From: Rutidosis leptorrhynchoides
Taxonomy: Eukaryota > Streptophyta > Magnoliopsida > Asterales > Asteraceae
NCBI RefSeq assembly: GCF_046630445.1
Contig: NC_092333.1
Location: forward strand, 331,935,501-331,999,500
Reading direction: 5' to 3'
Length of the DNA: 64,000 nt
Positions 1 to 13,451 of the stretch are shown here, piece after piece. Both the position numbers and the translations under genes were made by a program. The first letter of the stretch is position 1. Each line of letters starts with the position of its first letter. Under the pieces are notes generated by a model. The model was given only the letters and a program-made list of their open reading frames with translations. It was not told the origin of the DNA and made no database searches.

Positions 1-287
1 GAATGTGGTGTTGATCATTGAATAGTAACAACAACGATTAGTTGACGATGGTGGTATTCGGTTATATTTGATGAAGGTGGTTCTTGACTGAAACAGACAA
101 TTGTAGTAGTGTGGTTCATTCGAAGTAAAATAGAAAACGGAAATGGAGAGGGAGAGAGGTGGCTGTTTGCTGTGGTAGCCAGTGGTGGTTGCAGGAATGG
201 GGAAGAAGAAGAACACAAGCGGTGAGGTGGTTCAAGGTGTTTCAATTTAATTATGGGTTGTGATCAGTTGATGGTGAGTCCGCAAGT
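1..287 (-). repeat. Flank of element A, probable older LTR fragment
   Basis: No gene is recognised. Read on the minus strand this stretch is rich in CCACC and CACCA runs, like 36640-36980 inside the 5' LTR of element B and like 12574-12730 on the other side of element A. The inference is that A inserted into an older LTR of the same general family. A minus-strand open frame of 76 codons (15-245) has no recognisable domain and is probably chance. Confidence 0.35.
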
Positions 288-585
288 TCTAATGACCCGT
301 CCTAATCCATCTGGACGAATACATTACAGTTGGTTACATAGCGAGGTACTTGACCTCTATATGATACATTTTACAAACATTGCATTCGTTTTTAAAAGAC
401 AAACTTTCATTTCATCGACAGTTGACGGCATGCATACCATTTCATAATATATCCATCTATAAATGACTTAATAATATTCTTGATGAACTCAACGACTCGA
501 ATGCAACGTCTTTTGAAATATATCATGAATGACTCCAAGTAATATCTCTAATATGAGCAAATGCATAGCGGAAGATTTCTTTCAT

Positions 586-637
586 ACCTGAGAATAAACA
601 TGCTTTAAAGTGTCAACCAAAAGGTTGGTGAGTTCAT
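586..637 (-). promoter_or_regulatory. Shared LTR block 2 (element A, 3' LTR)
   Basis: In sense orientation this reads ATGAACTCACCAACC, then GGTTGACACTTT, then GCATGTTTATTCTCAGGT. The same block is in the LTRs of B, X and Y. Its function is unknown. Confidence 0.6.
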
Positions 638-1009
638 TAGTTTATCATAAACAATCATTTCTAATAATATAATAGACCACAAGATTTTCATTTCATTTCT
701 CATAAACATCATCTCATATCAGGCATTTCGCAAACTGCATAGAGATAAAAATCATTCATATGGTGAACACCTGGTAACCGACCTTAACAAGATACATATA
801 GAATATCCCCTATCATTCCGGGACTCCCTTCGAACATGATAAATTCGAAGTACTAAAGCATCTGGTACTTTGGATGGGGCTTGTTGGGCCCAATAGATCT
901 ATCTTTAGGATTCACATCAATTAGGGTGTATGTTCCCTAATTCTTAGATTACCAGACTAAAAAGGGGCATATTCGGTTTAATAATCCAGCCATAGAATGT
1001 AGTTTTAAG

Positions 1010-1065
1010 TACTTATGTCTATTTCGTCAAACATTTATAAAAGCATCGCATGTATTCTCAGTCCC
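1010..1065 (-). promoter_or_regulatory. Shared LTR block 1 (element A, 3' LTR)
   Basis: In sense orientation this reads GGGACTGAGAATACATGC, a TATA-like TTTTATAAATG, then a tail related to AATAGACACAAGTA. The same block occurs in the LTRs of B, X and Y. Confidence 0.6.
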
Positions 1066-1857
1066 AAAAATATATGTTGCAAAATCATTTAAAAAGGGAG
1101 CAAATGAAACTCACAATCCAATATTTTGTAGTAAAAATATTCATACGACGATACTGAATAATGCAGGGTTGGCCTTGGATTCACGAACCTATATCATTTG
1201 TGTGTTTATTAATATACATAGTTGTAATCGAACAATTATATATATAAATTTATTATTTATATCATTTTTATATTAATATAATATATGTTTTATATATTCA
1301 TTTTATATGTAAAAATATATTAAATTTGTTATGTTATGTGTATTAAATATATTTTTATACATATATTTATATATTGTTTGTTTGGTTAAAACAATACTTT
1401 AGTAATATTAAGGTAATATTTGAAATAATAATGATACTAATATTAATAATAATGATAGTTTTAATAATAAAGACAAAATGATAATTTTAATAGAAAAGTT
1501 AATTTTAAGTAAAAAGATGATAATTTCAGTAAAAGAGATAATTTTTCTATAAAGGATACTTTTATTAATAATAATAATAAAATGATAGTTTTCCTAAAAA
1601 GATAATTCTCTTAATGATATAATTTTTAATAATAATAATTCTAATAAGGATAATCATATTAATAATAATAATGATAATATAAATAATATTTCTTTTGATA
1701 ATAATAATAAATATATTAATAATGATAATATTAATAATAATAATGATATTTTTAATAATAATACTTTTGTTTAATAATAATAATAATAATACTAATAGTT
1801 ACAAAAGTGATACTAATACTAATATTAATGAAAATGATGATAACTTGTGTTATTTTC

Positions 1858-1858
<1 letters not shown>

Positions 1859-1912
<54 letters not shown>
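1859..1912. repeat. (TAA)n microsatellite
   Basis: Nearly perfect TAA/ATA triplets inside the element A 3' LTR. Reading frames through it (poly-N, poly-I, poly-Y) are artefacts. Confidence 0.95.
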
Positions 1913-2236
1913 ATAACACTACTAACAATAATGATAATACCTATATTTAATGATAATAATAATAAATTGTAGTACAATAGTTATAATAATACTTAACTTA
2001 ACTATAATAATAATAATAATAATATTCATTTTTTTTGTAATTATAATCATAATGATAATAAAAATAATAGTTACTACTTGTATTAATAATAATAATAACA
2101 ATAACAATAGTTCTAATACTAATAATAATGATGATGATATTAAAAATAATAATAATAATAATAATAATAATTCTATTACTAAATGATAATAATAATAGTA
2201 ATAATAACAATAACGATAAGTGTAATAATAATAACA

Positions 2237-2269
<33 letters not shown>

Positions 2270-2294
2270 CATAATATAAATAATAATAATTAAA

Positions 2295-2415
<121 letters not shown>

Positions 2416-2469
2416 GAGTAATAATAATAGATTTGACAAGGAAGACTACCTTAGAAGCCCTTTTTAAAA

Positions 2470-2560
2470 AAAAATATGCACCAAGCAGGGATTGAACCCG
2501 AGACCTCTCGCTAATACGACACCCTCATTAACCACGGCTCTATCACCTCTTTTCTGTTTT
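2470..2560 (-). repeat. tRNA-like Pol III box module inside LTR
   Basis: On the minus strand an A-box-like TAGAGCCGTGGTTAATGAG (about 2524-2543) is followed after about 25-35 nt by GGGTTCAATCCC (2488-2499), a good B box, and then a T-run. The spacing is tRNA-like but no cloverleaf is evident, so this is a tRNA-derived or SINE-like piece absorbed by the LTR, not a tRNA gene. Confidence 0.5.
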
Positions 2561-3633
2561 AAGATCCATACCAAACATATATAACCCGTTTCTGAACTGT
2601 TCTTCTTCTTCTACCCATTTAATCGAAGCAATCTCAATCAAACTCATAACCGTAAATTTCAATTTCAATTTAGGACTCGGACTTGAATTATAATTAAATG
2701 GTTTTGAATACTTTTGTTAAATAAATAAAAAAAATAAAGATATAAACAGCCTGCTGAGCTGTTCGTGAGGTTTTTTTAAAAAAAAAAAAATAATAAAATA
2801 AATCTTGATTCCTAGTTTGAGAACGTTTTAGATAATACTTATAAAATGAATTGTGTTTCAAATAATTCATAGAAACTTTCTCAATCTTCAATTTTGACAT
2901 AAACGATCTATCAAACTTCAATTTGATCGATGAACACAGTTTTGACTTTTAAATTTTGAACTTTGACTTTGAAATTTGAAATCAAATGAGAGAATTGAAA
3001 TGTGAAAACTTATAGATAGATCAAACATAAGATTCCTAACACATCTACGTTATTATATTTTGGAGATTGATTCGAATTCATGTTTTGAATTCATGTGGTC
3101 GCGTACAGAGGAACCGAAATTGTTCCTTATTTTTCTGTTACATCCTTCAATTAATGGAAGCTGTAAAGTGCTTATAGTTGAGAATGATAATGGAGAATTT
3201 GTAAAATTATTGATAGTTGATTGATATATGGTGAAGGTCTTGATCGACACAAAGAATCACGGGTAAGCAGAAAAAAAAAATTGAAACTGATGGGTACATG
3301 GTTTGCACGCGTTATTATCTATTTTTATATATATTTTATTTAATATTAATAATTAATAAATATCTTAATTATAATAATATTATTAATATTAAAAATAAAA
3401 ATAATAATAATAAAATTACTAATATTACAATAATAATAATAACATTAACAATAATAATAACACTAATAGTAATAGTAATATTAATAAGAGTAATAACAAT
3501 AATAATCATGTTTTAAAAAAATATGAAAATGATAATAACAATATTTGTGGTGATACCAATTAATATTAGTTATATTAATATTATTAATGATAATAAAAAT
3601 ATCCATAATAATGATATAACACTTATACATATC

Positions 3634-3739
<106 letters not shown>

Positions 3740-4325
3740 ATCTTATATTAGAATTGATAATACAATTATTAATATTAATAATAACATTAACAATAATATT
3801 GAATGTAATAATCATAATAAACAATAATACTAATAATACTAATATTAATATTAATAATAATAATGAATGTAATACTAATATAACAACTATATTTTAACTT
3901 GTATTATATATTATTTAATAATCATATATTATTTAATAATCATATATTATATGATAACCTTTATTGAATATATATTATTTATAAATTATAATATACATAT
4001 AATAATAATTAATCATAGAAATCATATATTTTTATATATAGATTCATTTTAAATTTACAGTTAATTATTTTGTATCCTATTTTATATATTTAATTCTAAA
4101 GTTTATTTTAAAATTTCAAATTATTATATATACTTTCATTTATATGTATATATACTTTTTATATACAAAAAATTGTTTGTGAATCGTCGGGAATAGTCAA
4201 GGTCAAATGCATTCATGAAAAATAGTTCAAACATTTTAAGACTCGATTAAATAGACCTTTCCTATCGTGTCGAAATCATAAAAGATTTAAGTTTAAATTT
4301 GGTCAAAAATCTCCGAGTCGTCACA

Positions 4326-4340
4326 GTACCTACCCGTTAA
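4326..4340 (-). other. Polypurine-tract region of element A
   Basis: On the minus strand the sequence just before the 3' LTR reads AACGGGTAGGTAC, preceded by GGGACGAAATTTC. The same arrangement is seen before the 3' LTR of element B (63240-63272) and, in altered form, before that of Y. The purine tract itself is short. Confidence 0.5.
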
Positions 4341-6840
4341 AGAAATTTCGTCCCGAAATTTGAGTGTGGTTGTTATGGTTAATGATAAATATGTTTTCAT
4401 GATGAATATGAATTGATAAGATAGAATTTTATCATCATTGAGTAATATAGATAAAATAATTTGATTACTCGAAGCGTACGAGTGAAGCTATCATAAAATA
4501 GTGAAATAAAGAAACAGAGATTCGTCTTATCTTTTGACGTAGTCACTGTTGAATTTAGAAAATAAGGTGCGTCTTTACTTTTGATGTAGAGGGTTGAATT
4601 CTGGAATTCAAGAGATTTAAAGAAAATCTTCGAAATCTAAAAGATTTGATTCTCCGGCGAGTAAGGAAATTAAGATCTCTATAATTAAATACGGTTATCA
4701 GTCCTGATTGCCCTGTCGAATATTTTCACTATAAATCAACTTCTTCTGTTCCATTACTTTCACCATTTCAATACTTTCTTCCTTAATTTATACATCCAAA
4801 AGATTGTGAAGTGCTTAATCTCATTCTAATCCTTGATATTTTTCTAATTATCATTTCTGTCATCCTTCTTTTCAATCTTCCTCCAGAAACATCTGTTTAC
4901 TTCTACTATTACCTTAGGGTGATACTATTCTTAATTCTACCGTGTCTTTATATTGCTATTCGTATTAATATCCATGGTTTGTAACCTCCGTATTGTTATT
5001 GGGGTTTATATTTTCTCTTATATTTTGGAGCTCTTTGCCTTTTTATTCTCTTCTCGACCTCTATTAAAGCGAGTAACGGTTCAGAATTCATAAGTATGGA
5101 GTTTCGAATGAACTTCATGTTCTAAACAAGAAAGAACGTAATAGCACGATTTGATTTCTCAAATTACCTTAATCACTGAGAATAGAACTATCAAGAATAT
5201 ACTTTCTTGATATGTTCATAAGTTAAGCAGAATGAAAGAGTTATGTAACATGGCACATGATGACGTTATGATCTGTGAATCATCACGTCCCATTAGAAAC
5301 TCAGCATGACTTACCGTAATATAATCACGTTGATCAAGTGTCATTATATTATACTAACTCATGCTTCAGTTCCCAACACTACTCCAAAACATTCATCATT
5401 CAAACTCGAATGTTTACAGAATATAGAAACTAAACAGTTTCCTTTATGATGTAATACAGATAACACGAAGAGATAAATGATTTCAGATAAGAATAGCTAT
5501 AAAAATATATTCAGAAATATCGAGGATATTTATGATGAAAGATACGATAATATCTTAGGATTTTAGAATCAAATTGTGATGAAGAAATTCATTCACGATG
5601 ATTTAGAGCGATTAAGGAGCAAGATATTCGCTGAAGATTTCATCAGAATCAGAATCATCAGGATTCTTTATGTACAAGTTTAGTCCTTGTAATTTGTTCA
5701 GAGTCTCCTTCATAGTTTGCTCAATCCATTTTTCCAGTACAAATTTTCCATTGAGTGTTTCCAACACTCCATTCTTTATCGTTGAACTTTTGACTGTTAA
5801 GGCAGTCTTCAGTTTTCACTGCTTCATCAGCTTTTTCAAAGTTCAATGTATTGATTCGTAGGCTGTGCTTTTCAAAGTTTTCAGAATGGAAGATCATAAT
5901 TCTAAGAGGTAAATGTTATATGTATACATATAACTATTGATGTAGAAACGCTGCGAGATTCAAAATACTGGTTGTTAATTCTCGGTAATTGATACGGTAA
6001 TTCTCGTTACAAGATATGGATGAGTATATGAATAGGTTTTAATGAACAATATAATGGTTCTTCGGAGAGGTTTAAGTCAATAAGTAATGAAGTTACTGGT
6101 AAGTTTACTGCTAATGTGGTGGGATATAAACGGTTTCTCGGTAACGATGATGAAAGGTAAACTTATATCCCAAAGTTATAATAAGACTTATTCGAATGAA
6201 AGATCGATGTTGATTTGTTGGAGCTGTGACAAAATTAGCTAATTTGAAAAGGAATTGCAAAGTTATTTTCGGTAATAACAACGCCAAAGAAGCTAGCACA
6301 GATTCGTGTTAAACGTTTACTCAAGTTCCGAGTGTTTTCAAGTGCATAACTATATGCATCAAGCTCTTCTTACGTAGATGAAGTGCAGTTGGTTCATCCT
6401 CTCGATTGAGGTGTTTTCAAGAATTATGAAAGGTTTGAACGTAGATTGTAATCGTCGAGATACAAATGAGGTTTAAGATGAAATCAAGTGGCAAACTTGA
6501 AGAGTTGTTTAGTTTCATAAGTTATAATCAATATTTTAATTCATTTTAATTGTCCAATATTGACAGTCCACAGTTAGCAGTCCACAATTTGTAGTTCAAC
6601 AATTCATATATAGTTTAATATATAATATTCGAATTAATTAATACGTATCCTGACCCATTATATACATGTCTCAGACTCGATCACAACTCAAAGTATATAT
6701 ATTATTGTAGAATCAACCTCAACCCTATATAGCTAACTCAAACATTACTGCATATAGAGTGTCTATGGTTATTCCAAATAATATATATAGATGCGTCGAT
6801 ATGATATGTCAAAACCTTGTATACGTGTCCCGATATTTAA

Positions 6841-6924
6841 AGTGCGTAAAATAAATAACAGAAATTAAATGACAATAAATAAAGTGCGTAAAGTAAATAA
6901 CAGAAATTAAATGACGATAAATAA
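6841..6924. repeat. 42-bp tandem duplication in core of A
   Basis: Two units starting at 6841 and 6883, each beginning AGTGCGTAAA, with only two differences. The corresponding part of element B (about 60980-61030) has a single unit, so the duplication is private to A. Confidence 0.75.
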
Positions 6925-7524
6925 AATTGTGATAATTAAATTGCGATAAATAAACTGCGATAAATAAAATGTAATCAGTTAGCTAGGAACAGTTAGCTGA
7001 AAACAGTTAGCGTGGATTCTTAACAAAATTTTTCTCATAGTTAATTCGTTTGTTTCTAACAAATTTTATTTTGTCCAATGTTTTTCTTTATTATGCCACT
7101 TGTTGGATTCTGATAAATCAAAATCCAAATATGAAATTGGATGAAAATGGTTATTCTGTGGTGAATGGATTCATATATCGGTAGATGTAAGTAGGATAGT
7201 AAACGACTGTTGAATCAGCTTCGAAGAATGTACAGTGTATCTTATTAATGTGAAATCTAAATATTCCTCGGGTATTACCTACCCGTTAAAATATTCTCAT
7301 CATTAACAATTTGTACAAAAGAATTTTTAATTATAATCTTTATGAAAACATATATACATATATATTTTCTTCAGATATAATCATGGATTTAATGAGTTAA
7401 TATAATATTAATCTCATCTGATTTACGGTTAAATCTAGAGTACATAATCTCTAAAACATTAGAGATTACATAATCATCATGTCGAACGGAGATAAATGAT
7501 TTAGATCGATTCGTAGAACGATGA

Positions 7525-7893
7525 TTATGATTGAGGTACATAATGAGATGTTGAGGCGTGTGATGTTGAAACTTGGGTTGTTGGTGGTATTGGTATTGAT
7601 GTTGGTGGTACTGTTGGTGCCGGTGATGTTGCTGAAGCTGGTACGTTTTGCACCATATTTTTCAAGGCTACAACTCGGGTGCGAAGCTCGTTGACTTCTT
7701 CTATTACTCCGGGATGATTGGCGGTTAGAACGAGCGGATGAATAAGGTTTAGAATTTTATATACAATATAATTGTGGCGAGATATTCGGGAAATGAGGGT
7801 GAAAATGGTGTTTCGGATAGGTTCGCCGGTAAGTGCTTCAGGTTCTTCGCCAAGAGGTGAATTTGGTTGGTGGAAGGGATCGCCTTCTTCTCG
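7525..7893 (-). pseudogene. Gag-like N-terminal remnant of element A
   Basis: The minus strand is open for 122 codons with no stop until TAA at 7525-7527, but has no ATG at a sensible place. The translation starts REEGDPFHQPNSPLGEEPEA, passes through a predicted helical part (GVIEEVNELRTRVVALKNMV) and ends in a proline/serine/threonine-rich tail. Element B has a related frame at 60007-60321 (RWRNEEGRIETLTRMVRDLQ then a Pro/Thr-rich tail). Position just after the primer site and conservation between A and B suggest the front of a Ty3/gypsy-type gag, now cut off before any zinc knuckle. No named family was recognised with certainty. Confidence 0.5.
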
Positions 7894-8444
7894 TCTCCAT
7901 TGATTAAGTAGGCTACGAACTCATCAGATGAATTGGGGATGGCTGTTTTGGTTGATTCATTCTGGTGACGCTGCTTCCAGAGCTTAGATGAACATCCATG
8001 TCGGAATAGCTGTCGGGTTTCGAAGAACTTAAACTAGTGACGAGTTCTATTTCATAAGATTGTGTAAAGGATTTTTCGATATGAATGATTTCCAGCTATC
8101 GAATGGTATTCTAATTACATAGAATATCTATATATATAGAGCAAAAGATTCCGTAGATTACGGAGGGATTTTTGGAATATGTCAGGCAAAGTTTACAGTA
8201 ACAGATACACTAAGATATGAATTTTGTCTATACACTATTCATGCAGTCAATGCATTAAGATGTGTCTAGACCATGAATGATAAGCAAGTGATTCTCTAAG
8301 GATGGTAAGCAGGTAATTTTTGACACGAAAAAATAAGCAAAATTTTTGACATGCAGACACGATCGAAGTTCAGACCCACTAATGCATCTAAACAACTATC
8401 AGTTAGACACACTAATGCAAGACCTGGTTCGCTAAGACCACCAT

Positions 8445-8454
8445 TCTGATACTA
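8445..8454 (-). other. Primer-binding site of element A
   Basis: On the minus strand TAGTATCAGA lies about 2 nt after the 5' LTR, one change from TGGTATCAGA, the complement of the initiator tRNA-Met 3' end. It fixes the element's direction. Confidence 0.7.
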
Positions 8455-8753
8455 ACTCTAATGACCCATCCTAATCCATCTGGACGAATACATTACATTT
8501 GGTTACATCGCGAGGTACTTGACCTCTATATGATACATTTTACAAACATTGCATTCGTTTTTAAAAGAAAAACTTTCATTTCATCGACAGTTGACGGCAT
8601 GCATACCATTTCATAATATATCCATCTATTAATGACTTAATAATATTCTTAATGAACTCAAGACTCGAATGCAACGTCTTTTGAAATATGTCATGAATGA
8701 CTCCAAGTAATATCTCTAATATGAGCAAATGCACAGCGGAAGATTTCTTTTAT

Positions 8754-8805
8754 ACCTGAGAATAAACGTGCTTTAAAGTGTCAACCAAAAGGTTGGTGAG
8801 TTCAT
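8754..8805 (-). promoter_or_regulatory. Shared LTR block 2 (element A, 5' LTR)
   Basis: Second copy of the CTCACCAACC / GGTTGACA / CTCAGGT block, nearly identical to 586-637. Confidence 0.6.
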
Positions 8806-9176
8806 TAGTTTATCATAAACAATCATTTTCAATAATATAATAGACCACAAGATTTTCATTTCATTTCTCATAAACATCATCTCATATCAGGCATTTCGCA
8901 AACTGCATAGAGATAAAATCATTCATATAGTGAACATCTGGTAACCGACCTTAACAAGATACATATAGAATATCCCCTATCGTTCCGGGACTCCCTTCGG
9001 ACATGATAAATTCGAAGTACTAAAGCATCCAGTACTTTGGATGGGGTTTGTTGGGCCCAATAGATCTATCTTTAGGATTCGCGTCAATTAGGGTGTATGT
9101 TCCCTAATTCTTAGATTACCAGACTAAAAAGGGGCATATTCGGTTTAATAATCCAGCCATAGAATGTAGTTTTAAG

Positions 9177-9232
9177 TACTTGTATCTATTTCGTCAAACA
9201 TTTATAAAAGCAGCGCATGTATTCTCAATCCC
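9177..9232 (-). promoter_or_regulatory. Shared LTR block 1 (element A, 5' LTR)
   Basis: Sense reading GGGATTGAGAATACATGC, then CTGCTTTTATAAATG; one base differs from the other A copy in the first part. Confidence 0.6.
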
Positions 9233-10026
9233 AAAAATATATATTGCAAAAGCATTTAAAAGGGGAGCAAATGAAACTCACAATCCAATATTTTGTAGTA
9301 AAAATATTCATACGACGATACTGAACAATGCAGGGTTGGCATTGGATTCACGAACCTATATCATTTGTGTGTTTATTAATATACATAGTTGTAATCGAAC
9401 AATTATATATATAAATTTATTAATTATATCATTTTTATATTAATATAAGATATGTTTTATATATTCATTTTATATGTAAAAATATATTAAATTTGTTATG
9501 TTATGTGTATTAAATATATTTTTATACATATATTTATATATTGTTTGTTTGGTTAAAACAGTACTTTAGTAATATTAAGGTAATATTTGAAATAATAATG
9601 ATACTAATATTAATAATAATGATAGTTTTAATAATAAAGACAAAATGATAATTTTAATAGAAAAGTTAATTTTAAGTAAAAAGATGATAATTTCAGTAAA
9701 AGAGATAATTTTACTAAAAAGGATACTTTTCATAATAATAATAAAATGATAGTTTTCCTAAAAAGATAATTCTCTTAATGATATAATTTTTAATAATAAT
9801 AATTCTAATAAGGATAATCATATTAATAATAATAATGATAATATAAATAATATTTCTTTTGATTATAATAATAACTATATTAATAATGATAATATTAATA
9901 ATAATAATGATATTGTTAATAATAATACTTTTGTTTAATAATAATAATAATACTAATAGTTACAAAAAGTGATACTAATACTAATATTAATGAAAATGAT
10001 GATAACTTGTGTTATTTTCATAAAAA

Positions 10027-10227
<201 letters not shown>

Positions 10228-10456
10228 ATAACACTACTAACAATAATGATAATACCTATATTTAATGATAATAATAATAAATTGTAGTACAATAGTTATA
10301 ATAATACTTAACTTAACTATAATAATAATAATAATATTCATTTTTTTTTGTAATTATAATCATAATGATAATAAAAATAATAGTTACTACTTGTATTATT
10401 AATAATAATAACAATAACAATAGTTCTAATACTACTAATAATAATGATGATATTAC

Positions 10457-10464
<8 letters not shown>

Positions 10465-10554
<90 letters not shown>
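10465..10554. repeat. (TAA)n microsatellite
   Basis: About 30 clean triplets in the element A 5' LTR. Confidence 0.95.
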
Positions 10555-10555
<1 letters not shown>

Positions 10556-10746
10556 TATAATAATAGTAATAATAACAATAACGATAAGTGTAATAATAAC
10601 AATAATTAATAATAATAATAATGATAACAACCATAATATAAATAATAATAATTAAAATGATAATAATAACAATAATAACAATAAGAGTAATAATAATAGA
10701 TTTGATAAGGAAGACTACCTTAGAAGCCCTATTTTAAAAAAAAATA

Positions 10747-10830
10747 TGCACCAAACAGGGATTGAACCCGAGACCTCTCGCTAAAACGACACCCTCATTA
10801 ACCACGGCTCTATCACCTCTTTTCTGTTTT
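10747..10830 (-). repeat. tRNA-like Pol III box module inside LTR
   Basis: Copy of 2470-2560: B box GGGTTCAATCCC at 10758-10769 and A-box-like GAGCCGTGGTTAATGAG at about 10794-10813, both on the minus strand. Confidence 0.5.
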
Positions 10831-11912
10831 AAGATCCATACCAAACATATATAACCTGTTTGAAGTGTTCTTCTTCTTCTTCTACCCATTTAATCGAATC
10901 AATCTCAATCAAACTCATAACCGTGAATTTCAATTTCAATTTAGGACTCGAACTTGAATTATAATTAACCGGTTTTCAGTACTTTTGTTAAATAAATAAA
11001 AAAAATAAAGATATAAACAGCCTGCTGAGCTGTTCGTGAGGTTTTTAAAAAAATAATAATAAAATAAATCTTGATTCCTAGTTTGAGAACGTTTTAGATA
11101 ATACTTATAAATTGAATTGTGTTTCAAATGATTCATAGAAACTTTCTCAATCTTCAATTTTGACATAAACGATCTATCAAACTTCAATTTGATCGATGAA
11201 CACAGTTTTGACTTTTAAATTTTTAACTTTGACTTTGAAATTTGAAATCAAATGAGGGAATTGAAACGTGAAAACTTACAGATCGATCAAACATAAGATT
11301 CCTAACACATCTGCGTTATTATATTTTGGAGATTGATTCAAATTCATGTTTTGAATTCATATGGTCGCGTACAGAGGAACCGAAATTGTTCCTTATTTTT
11401 CTGTTACATCCTTCAATTAATGGAAGCTGTAAAGTGCTTATAGTTGAGAATAATAATGGAGAATTTGTACAATTATTGATAGTTGATTGATATATGGTGA
11501 AGGTCTTGATCGACACAAAGAATCACGGGTAAGCAGAAAAAAAAAATAGAAACTGATGGGTACATGGTTTACACGCGTTATTATCTGTTTTTATATATAT
11601 TTTATTTAATATTAAAAATTAATAAATATCTTAATTATAATAATATTATTAATATTAAAAATAAAAATAATAATAATGATAATAATAATAAAAGTACTAA
11701 TATTACAATAATAATAATAACATTAACAATAATAATAACACTAATAGTAATAGTAATATTAATAAGAGTAATAACAATAATAATCATGTTTTTAAAAAAA
11801 TATGAAAATGATAATAACAATATTTGTGGTGATACCAATTAATATTAGTTATATTAATATTATTAATGATAATAACAATATCCATAATAATGATATAACA
11901 CTTATACATATC

Positions 11913-11918
<6 letters not shown>

Positions 11919-11985
<67 letters not shown>
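11919..11985. repeat. (AT)n microsatellite
   Basis: Pure AT tract in the element A 5' LTR at the place of 3637-3736. Confidence 0.97.
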
Positions 11986-11987
<2 letters not shown>

Positions 11988-12573
11988 TTGTATCTTATAT
12001 TAGAATTGATAATACAATTATTAATATTAATAATAACATTCACAATAACAATAATATTGAATGTAATAATCATAATATTGTTGAAAACAATAATACTAAT
12101 AATACTAATATTAATATTAATAATAATAATGAATGTAATACTAATATAACAACTATATTTTAACTTGTATTATATATTATTTAATAATCATATATTATAT
12201 GATAACCTTTTTTGAATATATATTATTTATAAATTATAATATACATATAATAATAATTAATCATAGAAATCATATATTTTTATATATAGATTCATTTTAA
12301 ATTTACACTTAATTATTTTGTATCCTATTTTACATATTTAATTCTAAAGTTTATTTTAAAATTTCAAATTATTATATATACTTTCATTTATATGTATATA
12401 TACTTTTTATATACAAACAATTGTTCGTGAATCGTCGGGAATAGTCAAGGTCAAATGCATTCATGAAAAATAGTTCAAACATTTTAAGACTCGATTAAAT
12501 AGACCTTGCCTATCGTGTCGAAATCATAAAAGATTTAAGTTTAAATTTAGTCGAAAATCTCCGGGTCGTCACA

Positions 12574-12732
12574 CGGGTGGTGATAATAATGGTGTGAAGG
12601 TGGGTTGATAATGGGGTGGCGGATCATGGTGATCAATAGTGGCAGTCGGTGTAGGGTGACGGATGGGGAGGTAGATGAAGATGAATCAAGAAAGAAAGGA
12701 GGAGGTGGTTCAATCTTGTATGAATCATGGGT

Positions 12733-12826
<94 letters not shown>

Positions 12827-13424
12827 TATTCAGTGAAAATGAAAACAATCTAGCACAGTAACAACAAGTTATTTCAATCAATTTGTCCACTTGATTTACG
12901 GACATAATTATATAATTAATATAATAATAATAATTATAATATTAAATAATAATAATAATCAAATTAAACGTGATCAATCAGATAGCAGCCTAAAATTGTT
13001 TTACCGACAGTTTACACGGGTACTATATCGTGTCCATTGCTAAACAGTTAAAATATAAAAGTGTTCCTAAAAATTCAAAAATTTTAAATTAAGTCCATTT
13101 ATTTATTCTGGTCATTAACTGTTTGAAACCTAATCAAAAAGGTTCGTTAATTATATATTTTCTGTTCCAAATAATATGCATGGAGTATTATAATTTAAAT
13201 TAAAAAGATAAAAATATTTATATCAAATCTAAAATCTTCGTAATCAATTTGCAGTCCAACTTTTATCTAAATTCTTCGTATATATGTATTAGATCTATAT
13301 GAACACTAACGAAATGCCAACCGAGTATTACAATTGTTTACTATTTAAGCTCGAAATCAATTATTTTTAATATATTCTCTTTCTATATATAAACAGTTTT
13401 AAATAGCAAGTTTAACTAATAAAA
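12574..13424. other. Flank between element A and Helitron
   Basis: 12574-12730 is G/T-rich and resembles, on the minus strand, 36590-36700 of element B's LTR, including a GAACCACC stretch. An (AT)n tract follows at 12735-12824. 12840-13424 is AT-rich and nothing is recognised in it. Probably the older LTR into which A inserted, then anonymous sequence. Confidence 0.35.
12735..12824. repeat. (AT)n microsatellite
   Basis: About 90 bp of pure AT; the IYIY frames on both strands are artefacts. Confidence 0.97.
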
Positions 13425-13437
13425 CTAGTTAAAAGAG

Positions 13438-13451
13438 CCGTGAAATCACGG
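13438..13451 (-). terminator. Helitron 3' terminal hairpin
   Basis: CCGTGATTTCACGG on the minus strand: 6-bp stem, 2-nt loop, then CTCTTTTAA and CTAG. This is where the rolling-circle replication terminator sits in Helitrons. Confidence 0.75.

Larger units (their letters stand above)
4326..8456 (-). other. Core of element A, essentially noncoding
   Basis: No pol domain can be read in either strand. Much of it is recognisably related, in opposite orientation, to the core of element B (59607-63272), for example the stretch near 4620-4700 against 62960-63060. The only coding-like part is 7525-7893 on the minus strand. A long core kept similar between two elements without coding potential is typical of LARDs. 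Confidence 0.7.

Noticed and set aside
12605..12905. IYIYIY frames, also at 3523-3897 and 11802-12149
   Set aside because: They are (AT)n tracts.
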